NCBI GenBank assembly: GCA_015231755.1
Contig: JADGAZ010000008.1
Coordinates: forward strand, 1 to 64,000
Source of the DNA: Magnetococcales bacterium
GTDB taxonomy: Bacteria; Pseudomonadota; Magnetococcia; Magnetococcales; Magnetaquicoccaceae
Direction: 5' to 3'
DNA length: 64,000 bases
Shown: one piece after another, positions 35,276-43,431 of the stretch
How positions within the stretch are numbered: the stretch's first letter is position 1
Layout: the number at the start of each line of letters is the position of its first letter
The notes under the pieces: generated by a model
Database searches by the model: none
What the model saw: only the letters and a program-made list of their open reading frames with translations
Told to the model about the DNA's origin: nothing
Translations under genes and position numbers: made by a program

Positions 35276-35707
35276 ATGGAAATCGCCCGCACATTCACTT
35301 TCGACGCTGCCCACCACTTGATCCACCACGACGGCAAATGCCGCCGTCTGCATGGTCACGGCTATCGGCTGGAACTGGTTTTCTCCGGACAGCCCCGACT
35401 CCCTGCCCCGGATGAGCCGCAATCCGGCTTTTTGGTGGATTTCGGCATCATCGATCGTCTGGTGCGTCAGGAACTGATCCAACAAAAACTGGATCACTAC
35501 CTGCTCAACGAAACCCTTCCCGAACTGCCCTATCACTCCACCGAATATGTGGCGGCCTGGATCGTGGGCTGGTGCATGACCCATCTGGATGGACGGAGCG
35601 AACTGGGAACCACCCGAATCGCCCGGGCGCGACTGTGGGAAAGCGAACGGGCCTGGGCCGAAGCCACCCGGGAAGACGCCATTGGACTCGGATTCGCCCC
35701 CCCTTGA
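35276..35707 (+). CDS. queD: 6-carboxy-5,6,7,8-tetrahydropterin synthase
   Basis: 143 residues from the ATG at 35276; a TTG at 35258 in frame is upstream of the predicted transcription start. Zinc ligands H13, H26 and H28 lie in FDAAHHL and RLHGHGY, and catalytic Cys22 in GKCRRLHGHG. It makes CPH4, the second step of queuosine synthesis. It overlaps queE by four bases. Confidence 0.92.
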   Translation: MEIARTFTFDAAHHLIHHDGKCRRLHGHGYRLELVFSGQPRLPAPDEPQSGFLVDFGIIDRLVRQELIQQKLDHYLLNETLPELPYHSTEYVAAWIVGWCMTHLDGRSELGTTRIARARLWESERAWAEATREDAIGLGFAPP

Positions 35708-36333
35708 ATCACGACGCTTCCCCACTTTATCCGATCTGTGACATTTTCGTTTCGATTCAGGGAGAAGCGAGCTGGACCGGGCGTCCCATGGTCTTCGTGC
35801 GCGCCTGGGGATGTCCCCTCTCCTGCCCCTGGTGCGATGAACCGCTGCATCGGGATCCACATGCCCGACAACTGCTTACCCGCGAAGCCATCCTCGCCGC
35901 CGTGGCCCAGGTGGCTCCGGGACTGTTCAACGTGGTGCTGACCGGGGGGGAACCCCTGGCTCTGCCGGATCTCTCCGGTCTGGTCTCCGCCTTCCAGCAA
36001 AACGGCTACTGGGTGGCCATGGAAAGCAGTGGTCAAGGTGGCCCCCTGCCGGATCCCCCGGTGGATTGGCTCACCCTCTCCCCCAAAACCCCGCTGCCGG
36101 AATCCTTTTATCAGGCCGCCAACGAGATCAAATACATCCTGGGGGCCGATTCGGGTTCTCCGGCCCTGATCCTGGAACAAGCCGCCCGGCACCCCAATGT
36201 CTGGGTCCAGCCCCGCGCCCGGGGAGACGCACCGGATCCCAGGGCCGTGGCCCGTTGCCTGGATTTGACCCTTCAGGCCAAAGGACGGCTACGTCTTTCC
36301 TTGCAAACCCACAAGTATATCGGCGCACGCTAA
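35704..36333 (+). CDS. queE: 7-carboxy-7-deazaguanine synthase
   Basis: 209 residues using a TTG start that overlaps the queD stop (TTGA); no ATG is present in the plausible N-terminal region, and this start gives the normal QueE beginning and length. The radical-SAM cysteines are C37, C41 and C44 in WGCPLSCPWCDEP. VSIQGEASWTGRPMVFVRAWG and LTGGEPLAL are typical. It converts the queD product to CDG. The other pathway genes (folE, queC, queF, tgt) are not in the window. Confidence 0.9.
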   Translation: MNHDASPLYPICDIFVSIQGEASWTGRPMVFVRAWGCPLSCPWCDEPLHRDPHARQLLTREAILAAVAQVAPGLFNVVLTGGEPLALPDLSGLVSAFQQNGYWVAMESSGQGGPLPDPPVDWLTLSPKTPLPESFYQAANEIKYILGADSGSPALILEQAARHPNVWVQPRARGDAPDPRAVARCLDLTLQAKGRLRLSLQTHKYIGAR

Positions 36334-36357
36334 AAAAAATCGGATCCGGAAAGGATC
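36332..36357 (-). terminator. Probable terminator of the deoxyhypusine-synthase-like gene
   Basis: On the minus strand GATCC-TTTCC-GGATC forms a 5-base stem followed closely by eight Ts (complement of A 36332-36339). It overlaps the end of the gene at 36356 and the queE stop. The stem is short, so confidence is moderate. Confidence 0.4.
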
Positions 36358-37327
36358 ATCCTCCCGCTTCTTCCCGCAGGGCGCTCCACAGTTGGGGAAT
36401 GGTCTCGTCGTGACGGCCCTGCACATAAAATCCCTCGCCCCCATCCGCCACGGTCCGGGCGAGCATGGTTTTCCAGGGGCGGAAATAGTAGTCCGGATTC
36501 TGTTTGCCCGGCTCCTGGTTCACCGTGGCGGGCAAAGGCTTCAAGTCGCAAACCAGAGTGGTGAACCGGGAGATGGAACGCCTTTCCGACGCGGCCACGT
36601 TGCGCACCATGGACAGCGCCTTGAGATAGACCTCCGGAGCCATGACCGCGCTACCGAAATTGATCACCACCCCCTCTTCAAGACGCTCCAACAGGGCGGC
36701 GAATCGCAAAAAATCCCGGTGGCTGGTCTGGCCATAAGCCGCGCCGTCGCAGTTGGCATGGGGATGGATGATGTCATGGCCGATGCCCACATGCACCGTG
36801 GCCACCACCCCGTGACGCCATGCCCCGGCCAAAAGACTTCGGTTGGCATAGGGATAATCACCCTGGGCGATCTCCTGCCCCACCGCCTCCCCCAGTCCCA
36901 AACCGTTTTGGGCCGCCGTGGTAATGATGTCGTTCAACCGTCCCGTCTCTTGCCACATGCCAAACTGGCCATCGCGAATGTAACGGGCCACGCTTTCCGT
37001 GGTGGCCCCGATCAGCGCCAGCTCAAAATCGTGGATCACCACCGCGCCGTTGACCGCCATGCCGGTGATCCATCCCTGTTCAAACCAGTCCAGCAGATAG
37101 GCCTGCACCCCGGAACGGGGCACATGTCCCCCGAGCATCAACACCACGGCGGCCCCACATTCCCGGGCCTTGAGGATCTGCCGGGCCACCACCCGCAAGG
37201 AATCGTGGATCACGGGTCGCGGGACAAGGGGAAGCAGACTGGAAAGGTCCATGTCGTGTTGCCGTTCCGCCAGAGGTCTGAGCCGTAAACGACGACAATC
37301 AAATTCACGATAATCAGCGCGGGGCAT
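36356..37327 (-). CDS. Deoxyhypusine-synthase-like protein of unknown substrate
   Basis: 323 residues; GAGG lies about 6 bases before the ATG. The core reads LMLGGHVPRSGVQAYLLDWFEQGWITGMAVNGAVVIHDFE, then LGLGEAVGQEI, VATVHVGIGHDIIHPHANCDGAA and NFGSAVMAPEVYLKAL. This pattern recalls a bacterial family related to the NAD-binding fold of deoxyhypusine synthase. I recognise it from memory only, and the lysine and spermidine-site residues of true synthases are not clearly there. Many H, D and N residues in conserved-looking loops suggest an enzyme. Single gene, convergent with queE. Confidence 0.55.
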   Translation of the reverse strand: MPRADYREFDCRRLRLRPLAERQHDMDLSSLLPLVPRPVIHDSLRVVARQILKARECGAAVVLMLGGHVPRSGVQAYLLDWFEQGWITGMAVNGAVVIHDFELALIGATTESVARYIRDGQFGMWQETGRLNDIITTAAQNGLGLGEAVGQEIAQGDYPYANRSLLAGAWRHGVVATVHVGIGHDIIHPHANCDGAAYGQTSHRDFLRFAALLERLEEGVVINFGSAVMAPEVYLKALSMVRNVAASERRSISRFTTLVCDLKPLPATVNQEPGKQNPDYYFRPWKTMLARTVADGGEGFYVQGRHDETIPQLWSALREEAGG

Positions 37328-37362
37328 GATCGAGCCTCACTGGGGGGATGTCGGGAGAGATG

Positions 37363-38049
37363 CTACCAAAAACGGGGAATAAAGTCCGCGTCATTCGCGA
37401 AACGCAAGGTATCGCCGGACTGTTCGATCACAAACAATCCTTTGCGAATGGCAAAGCGGGAGACATTCTCATCGATCACCATGGCCGCCACCGCGCCAAT
37501 GGCCCGTTTGTCCGCATAGGCTGGCAGAAACGCCTTGAACTCCTCCAAACGGGCCAAATGTTCCCGCACATCCTCGATGGAAAGCTTGCTTTTGACTTCA
37601 ACCAGCACCACGGCATCGGTATTCACCACGAACAGGTCGATTTCCAGATGACGACTACCCGGCAGATCCGCCTCCACCCGACGGCTCACCATGTGGACCG
37701 GAATCCCCCGTTGCGCAAATAGGGTCTTGCAGGCCGGCGCCACCAAGCCTTCCACAAACTCCCCCAGACGACTGCCCAACCGGTCCAACTTGCGATCCGT
37801 CTCCTTCATTTGCGCGCTGGTGGCCTTGATCATACGGTCGGTCTCTTGGAGCTTAAGGTCGGTCTCCTTGAATTGCAGGGCAGTCTCCTTGAACTGCCGG
37901 TCGGTCTCCTGCATTTTCCGATCAGTCTCCTTGAACTGCCGGTCGGTCTCCTGAAACAAAAGATCCAGTTTGGCATTTCGTTCACGATTTTCGCGAACCA
38001 TGGCCTGAAACATCTCCCAGACACTATCAAAGGTGGCGGCTTGTGGCAT
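37363..38049 (-). CDS. Coiled-coil protein with PD-(D/E)XK-like domain, copy 1
   Basis: 228 residues from the ATG at 38049 (CGGAG before it). Residues about 20-85 are a regular seven-residue repeat (QFKETDR, KMQETDR, QFKETAL and so on) that must form a long coiled coil. The C-terminal half has EIDLFVVNTDAVVLVEVKSKL, with the D-x(n)-ExK spacing of PD-(D/E)XK nucleases. It resembles the DUF3782-type families that are expanded in cyanobacteria and some proteobacteria. Its near-identical twin lies next to it at 38203. Nuclease activity is unproven. Confidence 0.82.
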   Translation of the reverse strand: MPQAATFDSVWEMFQAMVRENRERNAKLDLLFQETDRQFKETDRKMQETDRQFKETALQFKETDLKLQETDRMIKATSAQMKETDRKLDRLGSRLGEFVEGLVAPACKTLFAQRGIPVHMVSRRVEADLPGSRHLEIDLFVVNTDAVVLVEVKSKLSIEDVREHLARLEEFKAFLPAYADKRAIGAVAAMVIDENVSRFAIRKGLFVIEQSGDTLRFANDADFIPRFW

Positions 38050-39003
38050 GGCGATTACTCCGGGTTGTCGCGGATTCATGAATCACAGCATACCCGATTT
38101 TCACCAGTCAAGAAACATCCTTTTCCGCGCCTTCTTTCGATGTCGGCAAAAATTCAGGGTGCCCGCAAGCGACACGAAGCAATCGCGGGGCAAGGAGGGT
38201 CTTTACCAAAAACGGGGGATAAAATCCGCGTCATTCGCGAAACGCAGGGTATCGCCGGACTGTTCGATCACAAACAATCCTTTGCGAATGGCAAAGCGGG
38301 AGACATTCTCATCGATCACCATGGCCGCGACCGCGCCAATGGCCCGTTTGTCCGCATAGGCTGGCAGAAACGCCTTGAACTCCTCCAAACGGGCCAAATG
38401 TTCCCGCACATCCTCGATGGAGAGCTTGCTTTTGACTTCAACCAGCACCACGGCATCGGTATTCACCACGAACAGGTCGATTTCCAGATGACGACCACCC
38501 GGCAGATCCGCCTCCACCCGACGACTCACCATGTGGACCGGAATCCCCCGTTGCGCAAACAGGGTCTTGCAGGCTGGCGCCACCAAGCCTTCCACAAACT
38601 CCCCCAGACGACTGCCCAACCGGTCCAGCTTGCGATCCGTCTCCTTCATTTGTGCGCTGGTGGCCTTGATCATACGGTCGGTCTCTTGGAGCTTGAGGTC
38701 GGTCTCCTTGAATTGCAGGGCAGTCTCCTTGAACTGTCGGTCGGTCTCCTTGAATTGCAGGGCAGTCTCCTTAAACTGCCGGTCGGTCTCCTGCATTTTC
38801 CGATCAGTTTCCTGAAACAACAGATCCAGTTTGGCGCTCCGTTCGCGATTCTCGCGAACCATGGCCTGGAACATCTCCCAGACACTATCAAAGGTGGCGG
38901 CTTGTGGCATGGCGATTACTCCAGGTTGTTGCTGATTCATGAATCACAGCATACCCGATTTTCACCAGTCAAGAAACATCCTTTTGCGCGCCTGCTTTCG
39001 ATG
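37364..39003. repeat. Tandem duplication of a whole gene with its upstream region
   Basis: Unit 1 is 37364-38142 (779 bases) and unit 2 is 38204-39003 (800 bases), in direct orientation with a 61-base unique spacer. The 21-base difference equals one heptad codon block. Only scattered base changes separate the copies, so the event is recent or the copies are being converted. No transposase, terminal inverted repeats or target-site duplication are seen. Confidence 0.9.
38203..38910 (-). CDS. Coiled-coil protein with PD-(D/E)XK-like domain, copy 2
   Basis: 235 residues from the ATG at 38910 (TGGAG before it). It is nearly identical to the neighbouring copy at 37363 except in the heptad region, where one seven-residue unit is lost and two are gained, a net of +7 residues. 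The nuclease-like domain (EIDLFVVNTDAVVLVEVKSKL) has essentially no change, only S to G nearby. Copy 2 is upstream of copy 1 on the minus strand, and each has its own copied upstream region of about 93 bases. Confidence 0.82.
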   Translation of the reverse strand: MPQAATFDSVWEMFQAMVRENRERSAKLDLLFQETDRKMQETDRQFKETALQFKETDRQFKETALQFKETDLKLQETDRMIKATSAQMKETDRKLDRLGSRLGEFVEGLVAPACKTLFAQRGIPVHMVSRRVEADLPGGRHLEIDLFVVNTDAVVLVEVKSKLSIEDVREHLARLEEFKAFLPAYADKRAIGAVAAMVIDENVSRFAIRKGLFVIEQSGDTLRFANDADFIPRFW

Positions 39004-39032
39004 GTCCGGGAGAGACCATCAGGCCGAATCGC

Positions 39033-40250
39033 TCAAGTTGGCAGAATCCGGGGCACCCGGGGCGCCCGCAACCGGAAGGCATCCGGCATGCCGGAACCGA
39101 GCAGCGGGGTCAGATAGAACTTGAAGGCGTCGGTGACATCCGTGCCCTGGGCATTGATGAACATATCGGGCATGGTGCGGGTCTTGCCGGCCAGAGAGAT
39201 CATGGGATCCAGGCGGTATTCCACCGCATAATGGCCCATGCGATGGATGGTCACCGAACCGCAGGCATGGTTCCACAGGGCGAATTGACAGGCTTTTTCA
39301 CCCACTTCCCGGGCTTCGCGCTGGTCTACATCCGAGACCACCCCGAGAAACGACCGTTGCAGATAGCCGAAGGTATCTCCCCGCACCCGTTTGATGCCCA
39401 GATTGTCGCGGATGGCGTTGGTGAGCAGATCGGCCAAGGCACCGGTGCCGGACAACTGCACATTACCATGGGCATCTTTTTCCAGGGTACGGGCCAGCAG
39501 GGAAGAGAGAATCGGAGTGCCCTGGGCGTCGTGGATCCCCTCGGAGACGGCGATCACGCAGCGACCCAGTTTGTCATAGATGGATTTGACCTCACCCAGA
39601 AAATGCCCCATATCGAAATTGCGTTCGGGCATATAGATCAGATGCGGGCCATCATCCCGGCATTTGCGCCCCAAAGCCGAAGCGGCGGTGAGAAAGCCGG
39701 CGTGACGCCCCATGACCACCCCCACATACACTCCCGGCAAAGCCCGGTTGTCCAGATTGATGCCGGCGAAGGCGCTGGCCACGAATCGGGCTGCGGAAGG
39801 ATAGCCGGGGGTGTGGTCGTTGACCATGAGATCGTTGTCGATGGTCTTCGGAATATGGATGGTGATCAGGTCGTAATGGGCCTTTTTGGCAAACTCCTCG
39901 ACAATGCGCAGGGTATCCGACGAATCGTTGCCGCCGATGTAGAAAAAGCAGCGTATATTGTGAGCCATCAGGACTTTGAGGATTTCCGCGCAATATTTTT
40001 CGTCCGGCTTGTCCCGGGTGGAGCCCAAGGCCGAACCGGGGGTATCCGCGACCCGTTCCAGATTGTGGGTGGTCTCCTGGGTGAGATCCAGAAAGGCTTC
40101 GTCGATGATCCCGCGCACGCCGTACAGCGCGCCGTAGACCCGTTCCACGCGGGGGAACTTGCGTGCTTCCAGCACCGCGCCCACCAGGGATTGATTGATG
40201 ACCGCCGTGGGGCCGCCGCCTTGGGCGACCAGAACTTTGCCGGGTTTCAT
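39033..40250 (-). CDS. pfp: 6-phosphofructokinase, probably pyrophosphate-dependent
   Basis: 405 residues from the ATG at 40250 with AAGGAAGGAT upstream. The N-terminal GGGPTAVINQSL loop and TPGYPSAARFVA are PFK-family. D109 in GGNDS and K135 in PKTIDND sit where ATP-PFK has two glycines; Asp plus Lys marks the PPi-using group. MGRHAGFLTAASALG and IYMPER complete the pattern. It would interconvert fructose 6-phosphate and the 1,6-bisphosphate reversibly in the cytoplasm. No ATP-type pfkA is visible in the window. Confidence 0.9.
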   Translation of the reverse strand: MKPGKVLVAQGGGPTAVINQSLVGAVLEARKFPRVERVYGALYGVRGIIDEAFLDLTQETTHNLERVADTPGSALGSTRDKPDEKYCAEILKVLMAHNIRCFFYIGGNDSSDTLRIVEEFAKKAHYDLITIHIPKTIDNDLMVNDHTPGYPSAARFVASAFAGINLDNRALPGVYVGVVMGRHAGFLTAASALGRKCRDDGPHLIYMPERNFDMGHFLGEVKSIYDKLGRCVIAVSEGIHDAQGTPILSSLLARTLEKDAHGNVQLSGTGALADLLTNAIRDNLGIKRVRGDTFGYLQRSFLGVVSDVDQREAREVGEKACQFALWNHACGSVTIHRMGHYAVEYRLDPMISLAGKTRTMPDMFINAQGTDVTDAFKFYLTPLLGSGMPDAFRLRAPRVPRILPT

Positions 40251-40334
40251 GGCTATCCTTCCTTCGTGTACTTTTCTTTCAAAGGGTCCGTGACAGGAGC
40301 CGGAGTCCACCCCGACACCAGTCTGCACTATTGG

Positions 40335-41471
40335 TCATTTTTCATCGTCATGCAACGGTTTTGAGCAACGGTTCACCCGGAAACCGGCATGAAACAGATA
40401 CGGCTGTTCCCCTCGGGCGTGGAGTGTGGCCAGACTCCACCCCGGACGCCCCAGGGAGTCGGTCAACGGCAGAATGGCTCTTCGGGCGAGGGTCAAGGCC
40501 CGATCCACCGCCGTGCCCGCAGCCAATTCGCGATACAAGGCGCGCAGAAAGGGGATGGATTCTCCCGCCAGCAAGGTTTCCGGCCAGGCCAGGGCCATGG
40601 AAAACGCTCCCGTGGCGACGATCCCCTGAGCCAAGGCCCCGGTGGCGGCCATGGGGGGAGCCTTGCCCGATTCACGACCGGACAGGATCATCAATCCGGC
40701 CCCGGAGTGACGCAACAGATCCCGGACCATCTCTCCGGAAGTACGGGCGTCGGCTTGACCATCCGGCTCCTCGAAGGCAAAAAAGCCCTGGGTGCCCCGG
40801 ATCAACGCCGGCCCGGACAGATGAATCACATGGGGTTGCCATTGATGGATGGCCTGTTCCAGATCTGCCCATCCCCGTCCTGACGCGATGTGGGCTTCGA
40901 TTGCGGGTGCGTCCGGATCCTGTTCCCGTTCCTCCGGGAGGCAAAGCCGGAAGGCGTTTTCTTCCTGCACCGCCTCGGGCCAGTCAAATCCTTGCGGGGA
41001 GCAGGCCATGAACAGCAGGCGCAATGGACCCGGAGAAAGGGCGCGACAGCGGTTCAGGGCGGGCAGGCCAAAGGGACGACGTTGCACGCCGAAACGGTTC
41101 GCCAGTCCCAGAGGTTGACCCTCCGGGGGCACCAGGGCCTCCCAGGGCAGATGCACCAGTTCGGCCACATCCGAGGTCACGGCCAGCATCACCGACTGGC
41201 CTGCCGGCAGTTGTGGCATGACCGCGTCCCAATCCGGGGCGAGCCACAGATGAAACAGTTCGACCCCCACCGCCAGGATCGCTTCTGTAGCCAGGATTCC
41301 CGGACCAGGGGATTTCAGCAGTTGCCGACTCCCATCGACCACATGACGCAACGTGGCCAGATCCCCTTCCGTGACCAAACGGGGCGGCGAGCATGCACGA
41401 CCCTGCCATGACAATTGAGTCGCAAAGCCGCCTTCGGAACGAACGATTCGCAATTCCAACGCGGGATTCAC
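40335..41471 (-). CDS. CHAT-domain protein lacking the catalytic cysteine
   Basis: 378 residues from a GTG at 41471 that overlaps the mtaD stop as GTGA; a GTG at 41480 is possible. The CHAT (caspase-like) fold is shown by LVHLPWEALVPPEGQPLGLANRF, LLFMACSPQGFDWPEAVQEENA, HVIHLSGPA, and GIVATGAFSMALAWPETLLAGESIPFLRALYRELAAGTAVDRALTLARRAI. The catalytic His is kept (H217 in HLSGP), but the usual Cys in the L-S/N-A-C-x-S/T-G motif is Arg266 (LSGRESG). It should be a pseudo-protease, perhaps a binding partner. Its place as fourth gene of the bamE-mtnP-mtaD operon is unexpected. Confidence 0.8.
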   Translation of the reverse strand: MNPALELRIVRSEGGFATQLSWQGRACSPPRLVTEGDLATLRHVVDGSRQLLKSPGPGILATEAILAVGVELFHLWLAPDWDAVMPQLPAGQSVMLAVTSDVAELVHLPWEALVPPEGQPLGLANRFGVQRRPFGLPALNRCRALSPGPLRLLFMACSPQGFDWPEAVQEENAFRLCLPEEREQDPDAPAIEAHIASGRGWADLEQAIHQWQPHVIHLSGPALIRGTQGFFAFEEPDGQADARTSGEMVRDLLRHSGAGLMILSGRESGKAPPMAATGALAQGIVATGAFSMALAWPETLLAGESIPFLRALYRELAAGTAVDRALTLARRAILPLTDSLGRPGWSLATLHARGEQPYLFHAGFRVNRCSKPLHDDEK

Positions 41472-42730
41472 GGCGCGCACACCCGGGCGGCTATGGCGCG
41501 GGCCTGGTGACGGATCTCCTCTTCTCCGGGGATGATCCGGTTTCTCATCAGGATCTTGCCATCCACGATCATGGTGTCCACCACGTGCCCGGTGGCGGCA
41601 TAGACCAGATTGGAGACCAGATCGTGTTCCGGGGTCATTTCCGGATCCTCGTTTTTCAGCAACAGCAAATCGGCCCGTTCCCCGGGAGCCAGACGACCCG
41701 ACCGACCCAGCAGGGATGCCCTGGCACCGGTGGCCACCTCCCAGGCTTCATGGGCCGGCAGGGCGGTGGGATCGTGTTGGGCGTGTTTCTGGATCAGGGC
41801 GAGAAATTTCATCTCCTGGAACAGGTCCAAGGAGTTGTTGGAGGCGGCCCCGTCACTGCCCAGGGCAATCGGAATGTTGCGGGCCGCCGCCTTGGCGAAG
41901 GGAAACACCCCCCCCACAGCCAGTTTCATGTTGGAGACCGGATTGGTCACCAGCGTGGCGCCACGGGCGGCGATCAGATCGAGTTCGTCGTCGTCCAGCC
42001 ACACCCCGTGGGCCAGCAGCACACGGGGGGTCAACAATCCCTGGCGATCCAGATGCACCGCCGGACGGACCCCGTGTTGTTGCAGGCACTGTTCCACCTC
42101 GTGGTGGGTTTCGGAAAGATGGATGTGGACCGGCAGGTCATGCCGTTCGGAAAACGCCGCGGTCCAGCGCAGACTGGCGGGGCTGACGGTATAGATGGCA
42201 TGGGGTGTGAGGGTGAAACGGACCCGTTCGGAATAGCGACTGGACTCCTCGAAGGTCTGCTCCGTCAGACGACGACAGGCGGCGGCCTGATCTTCGCCGG
42301 CCACGTCGATCATCACCGCGCCCACTCCCGCCCTCAGACCGCTCTCTTCCACGGCCCTGGCCATGCCGTGAAAGTGCCAGTACATATCCTCGAAGGCCAC
42401 GGTCCCGGAGCGGATCATCTCCAGACAGGCCAATCTGGCTCCCCAATAAACATCGTCTGCGGTCAGACGGGCCTCGGCGGGCCAGATGCGGGTTTGCAGC
42501 CACTGCATCAAAGGCATGTCGTCGCCAAAACCCCGGAACAGGGTCATGGAGGCATGGGTATGGCCGTTGACCAGTCCCGGTGTGGCGGCCATGCCCTGGG
42601 CGTCGAGAAGTTCCGAGTGGTCCAGAGGGGTCAGGGCCGATCCCATGGCCTGGATGCGACCCTGGGAGATTTGAATGTCGATGGGTGCCGGCGCCCCCGG
42701 CAAACGGGTGTTGCGAATAAAAAGGTTCAT
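41468..42730 (-). CDS. mtaD: 5-methylthioadenosine/S-adenosylhomocysteine deaminase
   Basis: 420 residues from the ATG at 42730, overlapping the mtnP stop as ATGA. Amidohydrolase motifs are GHTHASM (two metal His), LPVHIHLSETHHEVE, LAHGVWLDDDEL and ALGSDGAASNNSLDLFQEM, the last typical of MTA/SAH deaminases. The C-terminal GERADLLLL is common to the superfamily. It converts methylthioadenosine to methylthioinosine. With the adjacent phosphorylase this suggests the MTA to MTI to hypoxanthine route described in Pseudomonas. Confidence 0.9.
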   Translation of the reverse strand: MNLFIRNTRLPGAPAPIDIQISQGRIQAMGSALTPLDHSELLDAQGMAATPGLVNGHTHASMTLFRGFGDDMPLMQWLQTRIWPAEARLTADDVYWGARLACLEMIRSGTVAFEDMYWHFHGMARAVEESGLRAGVGAVMIDVAGEDQAAACRRLTEQTFEESSRYSERVRFTLTPHAIYTVSPASLRWTAAFSERHDLPVHIHLSETHHEVEQCLQQHGVRPAVHLDRQGLLTPRVLLAHGVWLDDDELDLIAARGATLVTNPVSNMKLAVGGVFPFAKAAARNIPIALGSDGAASNNSLDLFQEMKFLALIQKHAQHDPTALPAHEAWEVATGARASLLGRSGRLAPGERADLLLLKNEDPEMTPEHDLVSNLVYAATGHVVDTMIVDGKILMRNRIIPGEEEIRHQARAIAARVCAP

Positions 42731-43431
42731 AGCGAAAGCGTCAGCAGAAGGGTTTCGAGAATCAGCAGCAGTTGCGATTCGTTGGCTTTGACCTGTTCCT
42801 TGAAGGCGGCGAAGGTGAGGGGGGATTCGGTCAGGCCATTGGCATAGTTGTCCACCACGCACATGGCGGCGTAGGGCACCCCCAGATCGGCGGCCAGCAC
42901 GCATTCCGAAGCCACGGTCATGCCCACCACATGGGCGTGGGGTTGATACATACGGATTTCCGCCGGGGTTTCAAAGCGGGGTCCCTGGGTTTGCCAATAG
43001 ACCCCCTTGTCCCGGGGTGCCGGCAGATCGGTTTTGCCCCACACCTCCAGGATGCGTTGACGCCATTCGGCATGGAAGCCGGGAGTCTGGTGTCCCCGGG
43101 CATCCTCGAAATACGACAGATTGACGTGAGGCGCCAAAAAATCATCCGGCACCACAAAGGTGCCCGGCGGAATGTCGAGACGCAGGCTACCCACGGAACT
43201 GATGGCCAGAATCCGCTTGGCTCCGGCCAGATGCAGCGCCGAGAGGTTGGCCTTGTGGTTGATCATGTGGGGGGGCAGATAGGTGCCCAGGCCGTGACGC
43301 TGCAAAAAGAGCAGACCATTTTGCTCCAGCAGCGTGACCGCTCCATAGGGGGTCTGGATACGGCGCGGGGCCGCATCCTGAAAACGGCGGGACTCCAGCA
43401 GGCTGGTTCCGCCAATCAGGGCAGTGGTCAT
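42727..43431 (-). CDS. mtnP: Methylthioadenosine/methylthioinosine phosphorylase
   Basis: 234 residues, overlapping bamE upstream and mtaD downstream by four bases each. PNP/MTAP-fold motifs are ALIGGTSLLES (phosphate loop), FLQRHGLGTYLPPHMINHKANLSALHLAGAKRILAISSVGSL, and GVYWQTQGPRFETPAEIRMY, then VVGMTVASECVLAADLGVPYAAMCVVDNYANG. Coupling with an MTA deaminase implies methylthioinosine as the real substrate, so this may be an MTIP; sequence alone cannot separate the two. Confidence 0.85.
   Translation of the reverse strand: MTTALIGGTSLLESRRFQDAAPRRIQTPYGAVTLLEQNGLLFLQRHGLGTYLPPHMINHKANLSALHLAGAKRILAISSVGSLRLDIPPGTFVVPDDFLAPHVNLSYFEDARGHQTPGFHAEWRQRILEVWGKTDLPAPRDKGVYWQTQGPRFETPAEIRMYQPHAHVVGMTVASECVLAADLGVPYAAMCVVDNYANGLTESPLTFAAFKEQVKANESQLLLILETLLLTLSL

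Noticed and set aside
37364-39003. Possible insertion-sequence pair or composite transposon
   Set aside because: The repeated unit encodes a coiled-coil/PD-(D/E)XK-like protein, not a transposase, and no terminal inverted repeats or target duplications are visible. A simple tandem duplication explains it.
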